Origin: GCA-2401155 sp045047085
GTDB taxonomy: Bacteria > Pseudomonadota > Alphaproteobacteria > Rhizobiales > Rhizobiaceae
Direction: 5' to 3'
DNA length: 64,000 nt
Assembly: GCA_045047085.1 (NCBI GenBank)
Contig: JASFYT010000046.1
Coordinates: forward strand, 1 to 64,000
The notes under the pieces are model-generated. The model worked only from the letters and a program-made list of their open reading frames with translations. It was not told where the DNA came from and made no database searches. Below are positions 33,635-41,822 of this stretch, piece by piece. A program made the position numbers and the translations under genes. Every line of letters begins with the position of its first letter. Within the stretch, counting starts at the first letter, position 1.

Positions 33635-35131
33635 CTATCTCAGGAACTGGCGGAAAAAGTTACCTTGGCGGGCAAATACCAGTTGGCGACCTTTTCTGTC
33701 GACCATAATTTCCCAGCTATCTGAAAGCTCGTAAGCCACGTCTTGCAAATGGCGGCTTGATTTTATCCGAACACCATTGATTTCTCGGATAATATCAAGC
33801 GGGCGCATACCGTTTTGGGCAGCAGGAGAGCGACGGACCACGCGCATGACAACCACTCCCTTCTTATTGCCCGGCAGGCTGATTTCCTGTGATACTGCCG
33901 GGGATAAATTGGCCACCGTTGCGCCGCCAAGAGCGGTATCCTCCGGCATTGTTAGCACCTCACGCGGCACGGTTTCGGGGGCTGCCAACAATTGCATGCT
34001 GACGGTTCTTTTTTTGCCTTTAGAGAGAATCTCAAAATTTGCCACGCCGCCAATCCCTATGGTGGTGAGGCGGTAACCCATGGCATCAAGATGCTGCAAT
34101 GGTTGTTCGTTGATTGCGACAATTACGTCCCCTGCCCGCATGCCTGCTCTTTTGGCCGGGCTGTTATCGGCAACACTCACCACCAGTGCACCGCGGGGGC
34201 GCCTCATGCCAAGGGAGCCGGCGATATCGGAAGTAACGGTTTGAAACGATGCGCCAATCCATGGCCTTTTCACCTTATCGCCTGTCTCCGATGAGCGCAC
34301 CACGACCTGCACCATATTGGAGGGAATTGCAAAACCAATGCCGTTCGAGCCACCGGATTTACTGTATATTGCAGTGTTGATACCGATCAGACGGCCATTC
34401 ATGTCAACCAAAGCACCGCCGGAATTACCCGGATTGATGGAGGCATCAGTTTGCAGGAAAAACCCGAAATCGCTGATGCCGCGCCGTGAACGGGCAACAG
34501 CAGATACAATACCGCTGGTTACTGTTTGGCCGACACCAAAGGGGTTGCCGATGGCTAATACCAGATCGCCCACTTCCACAGCTTCAGAATCTCCCATCTG
34601 AATGGCAGGGAAATTTTGTCGCTCTTTGGTTTTTAAGATCGCCAGATCCGATTTTTTATCTCTCAAAATAATTTCACACTCAAACTCACGCCCGTCAGCG
34701 AGAGAAATTTTTACACTGCTTGCTCCCTTGATGACGTGATGGTTGGTGACGATAATGCCGCTGGAAGCAACGATAACACCGGAACCAAGGGAGCTTTGAT
34801 TGCGCTGGCGTCCACCTCTTGGACCTCGTTTTCCAAAAAAACGTTCAAAAAACGGGTCTCCGGCAAAAGGGGAGCGCCGGACAGCTTTCTTAACCGCGTA
34901 AACATTCACCACGGATGGCGCCACTTGCTTTACCAATGGCGCAAAAGAAAGATGCATTTGAATTTTGCTGGTCGGTACATTCTTGCCGTTGGCCGCCTCA
35001 CCTCTTCGTTCCAGCAATTTTCCCAGTGCATCCTTAATTACATCATCAACTCCCTGCTCGGCTCGCACGGGCATTATCACCGTCAACGAAAAAACGATGA
35101 ATAGTTGGATGATAATTTTTGATATGCGCAT
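33635..35131 (-). CDS. Periplasmic serine protease, DegQ/DegP (HtrA) family
   Basis: A 498-aa HtrA protease for periplasmic protein quality control. An N-terminal signal peptide (ISKIIIQLFIVFSLTVIMPVRA) is followed by the trypsin-like domain with the triad His in VTNHHVIKG, Asp in KSDLAILK and Ser in NPGNSGGALVD. Two PDZ domains follow (SPAKRAGMRAGDVIVAIN; SPAAQNGMRPLDIIREING). The ATG at 35131 begins the signal peptide directly. An ATG 11 codons upstream is less suitable. First gene of degQ-rarA-crcB and divergent from the large L,D-transpeptidase gene. DegP, DegQ and DegS cannot be told apart reliably, but two PDZs exclude DegS. Confidence 0.93.
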   Translation of the reverse strand: MRISKIIIQLFIVFSLTVIMPVRAEQGVDDVIKDALGKLLERRGEAANGKNVPTSKIQMHLSFAPLVKQVAPSVVNVYAVKKAVRRSPFAGDPFFERFFGKRGPRGGRQRNQSSLGSGVIVASSGIIVTNHHVIKGASSVKISLADGREFECEIILRDKKSDLAILKTKERQNFPAIQMGDSEAVEVGDLVLAIGNPFGVGQTVTSGIVSAVARSRRGISDFGFFLQTDASINPGNSGGALVDMNGRLIGINTAIYSKSGGSNGIGFAIPSNMVQVVVRSSETGDKVKRPWIGASFQTVTSDIAGSLGMRRPRGALVVSVADNSPAKRAGMRAGDVIVAINEQPLQHLDAMGYRLTTIGIGGVANFEILSKGKKRTVSMQLLAAPETVPREVLTMPEDTALGGATVANLSPAVSQEISLPGNKKGVVVMRVVRRSPAAQNGMRPLDIIREINGVRIKSSRHLQDVAYELSDSWEIMVDRKGRQLVFARQGNFFRQFLR

Positions 35132-35427
35132 AACGGTTCTCGCTAGAAATTTACAGACGGGCAAACACCTGAAATAGTGTTGCTAAATGGTGACTACCAT
35201 ATATTTTCTTCACGATGATGGTAAAAAAAACAAGCTATTTGACAAAACTGTGACAGTAATCCTCGTTTTTTACATTGCACCGATAGGCAGGCACTACTAA
35301 ACTGTTAAGAGTTTCGTGAGATTGTGTGCATGAGTGCAGCTGCGCACAAAGCGAACGCAGGGTGCAACCTTGGAACAAATGCCCGCGGAGGCATGTTTCT
35401 GAATACCAGAATTAAGCGGAGATTCTT
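35132..35427. other. Divergent intergenic region, degQ-type gene / L,D-transpeptidase gene
   Basis: 296 bp without a gene, holding promoters for both directions. A TTGACA at 35239-35244 points toward the transpeptidase gene but has no good -10 at the right distance. TTGCAC and TAAACT, 17 bp apart around 35276-35304, are an alternative. Neither is firm. Confidence 0.35.
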
Positions 35428-37620
35428 TTGACCGGATTGAAGAAACTGGCGAGTATTTTATTGTGTACCACCCTAAGCATCGGTGGAGCCAATGTTGTTG
35501 GTGAAATAGGGAGTTTTGACCTTGTTTCCAAGGCCGAGGCCAGACAGAAAACACTTTTTGAAACATTGTTCCCGAAAGCCGCGGCGCGCAAGCGCGCCCG
35601 ACAACTTGCTTTGCAAAAAGGCAACGAAGTTGAGATCAAGCGAGTCAGCGCACCCAGATACTACAAATATAAGCCTGATTCTCTTAAATTGATCAATTTT
35701 GCGCCACTCTCCGCAAAGCTTACGCCTCCTATGGCTGATCCTGCAATGGCAGATCCTATTGATACAGGCACCGTTGAGCCAGAAAACATGCATACAGGTT
35801 CGGTTGCCAAAAAGGCGAGTGATACTACGGTCATAAAAATGGATATGGCAAAAACCGAAGCAGAAGTTGTTACAGCTGAAAAGTTGGAACCTGCTGTTAC
35901 CAAAATTGGCAATATGGTGATTACTGCGCCCAAGGGACCTCAACCAACGGAAACTTCTGGTAGTCCGATGTCTGAGCCTGCTGGTGGGGCGACGCCATCA
36001 ACGATGGCTACAATGCCAGACGCACCGGCCGATGAAATATCATCAGAAAAAATGATGGTTGTTGATAAAAAACTGCACTTTGCCGACTATCTGGATGCAT
36101 TGGCCAAGGTGGAAGTCAAAGCTAACTCCGGCATTCGCAAAGCGTTGCTGGATCATTACACCGTTTCGCCTGAATTCATGTGGCTGGACAGCAACATGAT
36201 GCCCAATAAGAAAGCTAAAGGCGTTCTTGAGGTTCTGCAAAATGCAGAATTGGAAGGGCTTGACCCGCTGAGCTATATCGTTCAAGCACCCGATGGCTAT
36301 GCGCAGGGCGATTTGCAGCTGGAAGAAGCTGCAACATTCGAAATTCTACTGACAGCACGTACTATGCGATTTGCGGCAGATTCTGCCCATGGCGCTGTTA
36401 ACCCCAATAAACTCAGCGGTTATCATGATTTTCCGGCAAATAAGCCGAATTTCACAAAAATCCTCGCAGACCTGAGCAGTGCAGATCAACCAAGCGACCA
36501 TCTTGCCAGCTATCAGCCAAAGGCACCTGCTTACGAGCAGTTTAAACAAGAATTGGTAGAATTGCGGGGATCAAATGACCCTAAGGAACAGATCGTCATT
36601 AAATCGGGCACTCTACTGAAACCCGGCCGGGTTAGTGATCAGCTTCCAAATATTGTTGCAGCGATTAAAAAGCGCGCATCGAAAAACCTGCTGACCCTGC
36701 ATGAAGCAACTCTTGCCAGCTATGAAGGTGATACTTATACGCCTGAGCTGGTGAAACTTGTGAAGGCGTTTCAGCGAGAGAACAAACTGTTTGCAGATGG
36801 TATTGTTGGCAGCGCTACGATTGGCAAACTCTCCGGCATATCGTCTCAGGACAAAATTGACCGCGTGTTGTTTGCCATGGAGCGATTGCGCTGGCATCCC
36901 TCTGAACTTGGCACACGCCACGTGTTCATCAATCAACCTGCCTATCGGGCAACTTATATGGTGAACAACAAACCTGGCCTTTCCATGCGTGCCATTGTTG
37001 GCAAACCGAGCAATCAGACTTCGTTTTTCCATGATAAGATCGAATCCGTTGTCTATAATCCTTATTGGGGAGTGCCGCGTTCGATTTTGGTTAATGAAAT
37101 GCTGCCAAAATTACGGGCAAACCCTTCCTATCTGGATGAACGTGGCTATGAAGTTACAGATTCCAGAGGTCAGCAAGTTGCATCAGCCAGCGTTGACTGG
37201 TCACAGGTTGGTTCAAACCCTCGATATGATGTTCGCCAGACTCCTGGTCCTCGTAACGCGCTGGGTGAACTGAAGATCCTCTTCCCGAACAAGCATGCCA
37301 TCTATATGCATGACACGCCTTCGCGCGGTCTATTCAAACGTACATCACGAGCACTTAGCCATGGCTGTGTGCGTCTGCAACAGCCAAGAGCGATGGCTGC
37401 AGCGGTTCTGGGTACAAGCGTCAGCAAAATTACATCGATGCTCGGTAAGGGACATTCGAAACAAGCTGTGCCGGTGCAAATTCCGGTATATGTGGCCTAT
37501 TTCACAGCATGGCCGAAAGCTGATGGAGAAGTGCAGTATTTTCGGGATATTTACAAACGTGACCGTGCGTTGGCCAAAGCAATTTTTGCAACTGCCGAGA
37601 GCAGACAAGCCGGGGTTTAA
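35428..37620 (+). CDS. YcbB-like murein L,D-transpeptidase
   Basis: A 730-aa envelope enzyme making 3-3 peptidoglycan crosslinks. A signal peptide (KKLASILLCTTLSIGGA) precedes a low-complexity Met/Pro/Thr/Glu-rich stretch (about residues 75-210, with MADPAMADP repeats). The YcbB scaffold follows from about residue 218, then a peptidoglycan-binding segment (YTPELVKLVKAFQRENKLF, about 438-475) and the YkuD catalytic domain. That domain carries MHDTPSRGLF and LSHGCVRL with the nucleophile Cys647. The order matches E. coli LdtD, but the disordered linker is extra. The start is TTG with GCGGAG about 7 nt upstream. Confidence 0.9.
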   Translation: MTGLKKLASILLCTTLSIGGANVVGEIGSFDLVSKAEARQKTLFETLFPKAAARKRARQLALQKGNEVEIKRVSAPRYYKYKPDSLKLINFAPLSAKLTPPMADPAMADPIDTGTVEPENMHTGSVAKKASDTTVIKMDMAKTEAEVVTAEKLEPAVTKIGNMVITAPKGPQPTETSGSPMSEPAGGATPSTMATMPDAPADEISSEKMMVVDKKLHFADYLDALAKVEVKANSGIRKALLDHYTVSPEFMWLDSNMMPNKKAKGVLEVLQNAELEGLDPLSYIVQAPDGYAQGDLQLEEAATFEILLTARTMRFAADSAHGAVNPNKLSGYHDFPANKPNFTKILADLSSADQPSDHLASYQPKAPAYEQFKQELVELRGSNDPKEQIVIKSGTLLKPGRVSDQLPNIVAAIKKRASKNLLTLHEATLASYEGDTYTPELVKLVKAFQRENKLFADGIVGSATIGKLSGISSQDKIDRVLFAMERLRWHPSELGTRHVFINQPAYRATYMVNNKPGLSMRAIVGKPSNQTSFFHDKIESVVYNPYWGVPRSILVNEMLPKLRANPSYLDERGYEVTDSRGQQVASASVDWSQVGSNPRYDVRQTPGPRNALGELKILFPNKHAIYMHDTPSRGLFKRTSRALSHGCVRLQQPRAMAAAVLGTSVSKITSMLGKGHSKQAVPVQIPVYVAYFTAWPKADGEVQYFRDIYKRDRALAKAIFATAESRQAGV

Positions 37621-37648
37621 ATAGGTCTACTGAATTTGTGGGAAGTAA

Positions 37649-38251
37649 ATGAAAACTAGGTCACTTGAATTCTGGTATGATTTTACTTCCACCTATTCCT
37701 ATCTTGCAGCGGAACGCATTATGTCTCTTGCGGACTCACAAGGTGTAACAGTTAGCTGGCACCCATTTTTGCTTGGGCCAATTTTCCAGAAACAGGGCTG
37801 GGATAATTCCCCCTTCAATATATTCAAGGCCAAAGGCGAATATATGTGGCGGGACATGGAGAGAAGCGCCAAAAATTACGGCATTCCATTTGTTGCCAAC
37901 CAAAGCAGTTTTCCAATGAATGGACTGCTGGCCGCACGCATCGGATTATGTTTTCCAACAGAAGAGCAACGGGGCGCGTTTACACGTGCTGTCTATAGAG
38001 CCCAATTTGTCCGGGGCGAAGATATTTCTGCTCCACCAATTATCTCGGCAATATTGGATGAGCTTGGCCACGATCCAGAACTGTTTTTTGCTCGGGCAAA
38101 AAGCGCCGATATAAAACAACGTTTGTTCGACAACACTGCGGATGCCCAGAACAAGGGGGTTTTTGGCGCTCCAAGTTTCATAACCGAAGGTGGTGAATTG
38201 TTTTGGGGTGACGACCGGCTGGAACAAGCCCTCGATTGGGCTAGAAAATAG
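37649..38251 (+). CDS. 2-hydroxychromene-2-carboxylate isomerase-like DsbA-fold protein
   Basis: A 200-aa thioredoxin-fold protein of the HCCA isomerase/kappa-GST group, which uses glutathione to isomerise ring-opened aromatic intermediates in naphthalene-type pathways. The N-terminal EFWYDFTSTYSYLAAERI carries the Ser at the glutathione thiol position. VFGAPSFITEGGELFWGDDR is the conserved end with the cis-Pro. Length is normal. No aromatic-ring dioxygenase lies nearby, so the function may differ from the name. The ATG has GGGAAG upstream, 28 nt after the transpeptidase stop. Confidence 0.85.
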   Translation: MKTRSLEFWYDFTSTYSYLAAERIMSLADSQGVTVSWHPFLLGPIFQKQGWDNSPFNIFKAKGEYMWRDMERSAKNYGIPFVANQSSFPMNGLLAARIGLCFPTEEQRGAFTRAVYRAQFVRGEDISAPPIISAILDELGHDPELFFARAKSADIKQRLFDNTADAQNKGVFGAPSFITEGGELFWGDDRLEQALDWARK

Positions 38252-38263
38252 TGTTTTCCGCAT

Positions 38264-38291
38264 AAAAAAACCGGAGCAAATTGCTCCGGTT
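38264..38291 (-). terminator. Rho-independent terminator of the ribosomal operon (after rplQ)
   Basis: On the minus strand a 9-bp stem (AACCGGAGC with GCTCCGGTT, 5-nt loop) runs into seven Ts, 31 nt past the rplQ stop. It closes the long ribosomal transcript. Confidence 0.92.
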
Positions 38292-38321
38292 CCAAATTAT
38301 TATATCACTGTAAGATGCAAA

Positions 38322-38756
38322 TTATGCGTCGACGGTTTCGGCTGGCGCATCATCCATGGCTTCTGTGCGAGCACGATCTTTAGCGCCTTTAGCGTCTACG
38401 TCGCGGTCAACCAGTTCAATCACTGCCATCGGTGCATTATCGCCGTAGCGGTAACCAGCTTTTAGCACGCGGGTATAGCCGCCATTGCGGTCCTTATAGC
38501 GTGGTCCAAGCACATCAAACAACTTCTTTGACTGTTCAATATCGCGGGTGCGGGCAATTGCCTGACGACGTGCGTGCAGCGTGCCTTTTTTGCCCAATGT
38601 GATCAGCTTATCGACAACAGCGCGCAATTCTTTTGCTTTTGGCAAAGTGGTTACGATCTGCTCATGCTCGATCAGTGCGGCTGCCATATTAGCAAACATT
38701 GCTTTACGGTGGCTCGCTGTGCGATTTAGTTTTCTGCCTTGTTTACGGTGGCGCAT
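38322..38756 (-). CDS. rplQ: 50S ribosomal protein L17
   Basis: A 144-aa L17 (MRHRKQGRKLNRTASHRKAM start). It lies near the exit tunnel of the large subunit. It exceeds the 127-aa E. coli protein by a C-terminal tail of acidic and Ala residues (DVDAKGAKDRARTEAMDDAP), usual in alphaproteobacteria. Last gene of the ribosomal super-operon, directly before its terminator. The gap to rpoA contains palindrome copy B. Confidence 0.97.
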   Translation of the reverse strand: MRHRKQGRKLNRTASHRKAMFANMAAALIEHEQIVTTLPKAKELRAVVDKLITLGKKGTLHARRQAIARTRDIEQSKKLFDVLGPRYKDRNGGYTRVLKAGYRYGDNAPMAVIELVDRDVDAKGAKDRARTEAMDDAPAETVDA

Positions 38757-38842
38757 GGCGCTCTCCTTATTTGTTATCAGGCCCGGACTTAGGTCTTAAA
38801 ATACCGGGGCCATTATTAGTTATTTAGTTACTTACTTGTCTA

Positions 38843-38889
38843 ACGTACTTCTTATCCGAAAACCGGATCCCACTTTTCGGGAAATGCGT
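38843..38889. repeat. Interspersed palindrome, copy B, between rpoA and rplQ
   Basis: The core is CCGAAAA, loop CCGGATCCCAC, TTTTCGG, as in copies at 28000 and 44695. The outer arms are less complementary. It begins directly after the rpoA stop codon and lies within the operon. Confidence 0.7.
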
Positions 38890-39900
38890 CTAGTACTGAT
38901 CTTCGTAGCGCTTGGCCAACTCGTCAATGTTCTCAGGCGGCCATGCTGGAATTTCCATTCCAAGATGAAGCCCCATTCCAGCCAACACTTCTTTGATCTC
39001 GTTGAGCGATTTGCGCCCGAAGTTTGGTGTACGAAGCATTTCTGCCTCTGTTTTCTGGATGAGATCGCCGATATAAACGATGTTGTCGTTTTTCAGGCAG
39101 TTTGCAGAACGAACTGAAAGTTCCAACTCGTCTACCTTCTTCAGTAGAGCCGGGTTGAATGCCAGTTCGGCCACTTCTTCCTGAGTATCTTCTTTTTCTG
39201 GCTCTTCGAAATTCACAAAGATAGAAAGCTGATCCTGCAAAATGCGTGCAGCAAATGCCACGGCATCATCAGGAGTTACAGAGCCATCGGTTTCAACAGT
39301 CATGGTCAGTTTATCATAATCGAGAACCTGACCCTCACGTGTTTTGTCAATTTTATAGGAAACCTTGCGAACTGGCGAGAACAGGCTATCCACCGGGATC
39401 ATTCCGATTGGTGAATCTTCTGAACGGTTACGCTCGGCAGGTGCATAGCCCATGCCAGTGTCTACAGTCAGTTCCATACGGATTTCAACGCCTTCATCAA
39501 GCGTACAAATCACATGTTCTGGATTAAGGATTTCAATATCGCCCACTGTTTGAATGTCTGCAGCGGTAACAACGCCCGGGCCTTCTTTACGCACAACCAT
39601 GCGTTTTGGACCTTCGGCTTCCATACGGAGCGCGATTCCCTTGATGTTCAATACGATATCTGTGACATCTTCACGAACACCTGGAATAGATGAGAACTCA
39701 TGCAACACGCCGTCAATTTGAACACCGGTTACTGCTGCACCTTGCAAAGAAGACAAAAGAATACGACGCAGCGCGTTGCCCAATGTCAGGCCATAACCGC
39801 GTTCCAGCGGCTCGGCAATAATTACTGATTTTGTATCGGTGCTAGAAACGATCTCCAATTTATTTGGTTTGATCAGTTCCTGCCAGTTTTTCTGAATCAT
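38890..39900 (-). CDS. rpoA: DNA-directed RNA polymerase subunit alpha
   Basis: A 336-aa alpha subunit. The N-terminal dimerisation domain (RGYGLTLGNALRRILLSS) nucleates polymerase assembly. The C-terminal domain (ELSVRSANCLKNDNIVYIGD; RTPNFGRKSLNEI) binds UP elements and activators through its helix-hairpin-helix. Length is normal. It sits between rpsK and rplQ as in most bacteria. The 90-bp gap to rpsK shows no clear extra promoter. Confidence 0.98.
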   Translation of the reverse strand: MIQKNWQELIKPNKLEIVSSTDTKSVIIAEPLERGYGLTLGNALRRILLSSLQGAAVTGVQIDGVLHEFSSIPGVREDVTDIVLNIKGIALRMEAEGPKRMVVRKEGPGVVTAADIQTVGDIEILNPEHVICTLDEGVEIRMELTVDTGMGYAPAERNRSEDSPIGMIPVDSLFSPVRKVSYKIDKTREGQVLDYDKLTMTVETDGSVTPDDAVAFAARILQDQLSIFVNFEEPEKEDTQEEVAELAFNPALLKKVDELELSVRSANCLKNDNIVYIGDLIQKTEAEMLRTPNFGRKSLNEIKEVLAGMGLHLGMEIPAWPPENIDELAKRYEDQY

Positions 39901-39990
39901 GGATAAACCCCTTTAAGGTTTTGTTGCCACCATCCCTTCGTGGCAATTCCAAAAAGCCCTGCAATGCGGATTTGTTGCAAGGCAATTTTA

Positions 39991-40380
39991 TTAAACGCGA
40001 CGCTTTTTCCGCGGACGACAACCATTATGGGGAATGGAAGTTACATCACGAATTGAAGTAATTATAAATCCTTCGGCCTGAAGAGCACGCAACGCAGATT
40101 CCCGTCCGGAGCCCGGACCGCGCACTTCAACTTCCAGCGTCTTCATACCGTGTTCCTGCGCTTTTTTTGCAGCATCTTCAGCAGCCACCTGAGCAGCATA
40201 AGGGGTAGATTTACGAGACCCCTTAAAGCCTTGAGCACCTGCGGAGGACCACGAAATTGTGTTGCCCTGAGCATCGGTGATGGTAATCATTGTGTTGTTG
40301 AATGTTGAATTTACGTGAGCAACACCTGAAGAGATGTTTTTCTTCTCACGTCTTTTGACCCGTGCGGAATCTTTTGCCAT
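39991..40380 (-). CDS. rpsK: 30S ribosomal protein S11
   Basis: A 129-aa S11 of the small-subunit platform. It shows SGVAHVNSTFNNTMITITD, the conserved SSAGAQGFKGSRKSTPYAAQ and the basic end NGCRPRKKRRV. Full length. Between rpsM (152-bp gap) and rpoA. The gap to rpsM is longer than most in the operon but has no terminator-like hairpin. Confidence 0.98.
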   Translation of the reverse strand: MAKDSARVKRREKKNISSGVAHVNSTFNNTMITITDAQGNTISWSSAGAQGFKGSRKSTPYAAQVAAEDAAKKAQEHGMKTLEVEVRGPGSGRESALRALQAEGFIITSIRDVTSIPHNGCRPRKKRRV

Positions 40381-40532
40381 TTAAATAACCTTTCTAGATA
40401 TCTTCACTGCCGTAATTCCAGCAGCTCCACAGAGAAAATACGAAATCGCATTTTCCAATTTTCTTACACATTTGCCCAATTGGGCGCGCAACCGCGAAGA
40501 CTGTTTGCCTCCAAAATCGCCATGTGAAAATT

Positions 40533-40901
40533 CTATTTCTTTTTGCCTGCAATCGGGCGAGCCGGACCTTTGCGGGTACGGGCATTTGTGTGGGTACGCT
40601 GACCACGAACAGGCAGACCACGACGGTGGCGCAGGCCACGGTAGCAACCCAGATCCATCAGGCGCTTCACATTCATTGAATGTTCACGACGAAGATCACC
40701 TTCAACCTGATAGTCGGCGTCGATCACTTCACGAATCTGCATTACTTCAGAATCAGAAAGCTGGTTGACGCGGCGCTCAGTTGCGATATTTGATTTTTTA
40801 ACAATCTCACTGGCGATCTTTGGACCAATCCCGTGAATATATTGTAGCGCGATAATCACGCGTTTATTAGTTGGTATATTAACACCAGCAATACGAGCCA
40901 T
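40533..40901 (-). CDS. rpsM: 30S ribosomal protein S13
   Basis: A 122-aa S13 that contacts the P-site tRNA and bridges to the large subunit. It starts MARIAGVNIPTNKRV and ends in the usual RTHTNARTRKGPARPIAGKK. I chose the ATG at 40901 because GGAG lies upstream and MARIAG is the family start. An in-frame TTG two codons earlier is not needed. The 264-bp stretch between rpsM and adk holds no gene. Confidence 0.97.
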   Translation of the reverse strand: MARIAGVNIPTNKRVIIALQYIHGIGPKIASEIVKKSNIATERRVNQLSDSEVMQIREVIDADYQVEGDLRREHSMNVKRLMDLGCYRGLRHRRGLPVRGQRTHTNARTRKGPARPIAGKKK

Positions 40902-41165
40902 GCTCAATTCTCCATATAGGCCGATAGTTTCGGCGAGGTTTCATTTCCGCGTTCGGTGGAGACCGACCCTTGCGGTTTTTCAAGTTAGAAATTTGTTTGA
41001 AAAAAACATCAAAAAGACCGATATCCCACCTTTTGCAAGGAGCGATTCCGATCTTTTATAATCTCTATGAATTCTTTAAAGGCAAATACTGTTGAACGTC
41101 AACCCCTGATTGGTCCCTACTTGGCGTTTGGTACCATTTTACCTGCAAAATCATAGTGCAATTCT

Positions 41166-41822
41166 TCAAGAACCGAGATTGTCTAACACGCTCTGGATTT
41201 CCGAAGCAATTTCACCAATGTCACCCATGCCGTTTACGGCGGTCAAGTCGCCTTTGGCATAGTAGTAACCGAGCAGCGGGGATGTTTCCTTATAATAGGT
41301 CAACAATCTCGTGCGCATGGTCTCAGCATTGTCATCGGGACGGCGTTTGAATTCTGATTTACCGCATCGATCGCAGATATTTTCCTGCTTGGGCTTTTTG
41401 AAGGTATCGTGATAGCCCTCGCCGCATCCACCGCAAGTGTAACGACCGGCAACGCGCTCAACGAGCGCCTCATCGTCAACTTCAAGTTCGACAACTCTAT
41501 CTAGTTTTATGCCCTTTTCAGCTAGCATTTTGGCCAGTTCATCGGCCTGCTGCAGCGTCCTTGGGAAACCATCAAGGATAAACCCATTGGCGCAATCGTC
41601 CTGGTCCAGACGGTCTGATACGATGGCATTGACGATATCGTCGGATACAAGCTTGCCAGCATCCATTACCGCTTTGGCTTTTTTGCCAATTTCGGTTTGA
41701 GCAGCGACCGCTTCACGCAACATATCTCCGGTGGAGAGTTGCGGGATACCATATTTATCAACCAGCAGTTTCGCCTGAGTGCCTTTGCCAGCGCCTGGAG
41801 GCCCCAATAGGATCAGTTTCAT
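41166..41822 (-). CDS. adk: Adenylate kinase with zinc-type LID
   Basis: A 218-aa long-form adenylate kinase (AMP + ATP to 2 ADP). P-loop GPPGAGKGTQA, AMP-binding LSTGDMLREAV and FILDGFPRTLQQA. The LID carries four Cys (YTCGGCGEGYH and ICDRCGKSEF), so it should bind zinc like Gram-positive and Paracoccus enzymes and unlike E. coli Adk. The ATG overlaps the secY stop by 4 nt, so it is coupled to secY. Confidence 0.97.
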   Translation of the reverse strand: MKLILLGPPGAGKGTQAKLLVDKYGIPQLSTGDMLREAVAAQTEIGKKAKAVMDAGKLVSDDIVNAIVSDRLDQDDCANGFILDGFPRTLQQADELAKMLAEKGIKLDRVVELEVDDEALVERVAGRYTCGGCGEGYHDTFKKPKQENICDRCGKSEFKRRPDDNAETMRTRLLTYYKETSPLLGYYYAKGDLTAVNGMGDIGEIASEIQSVLDNLGS

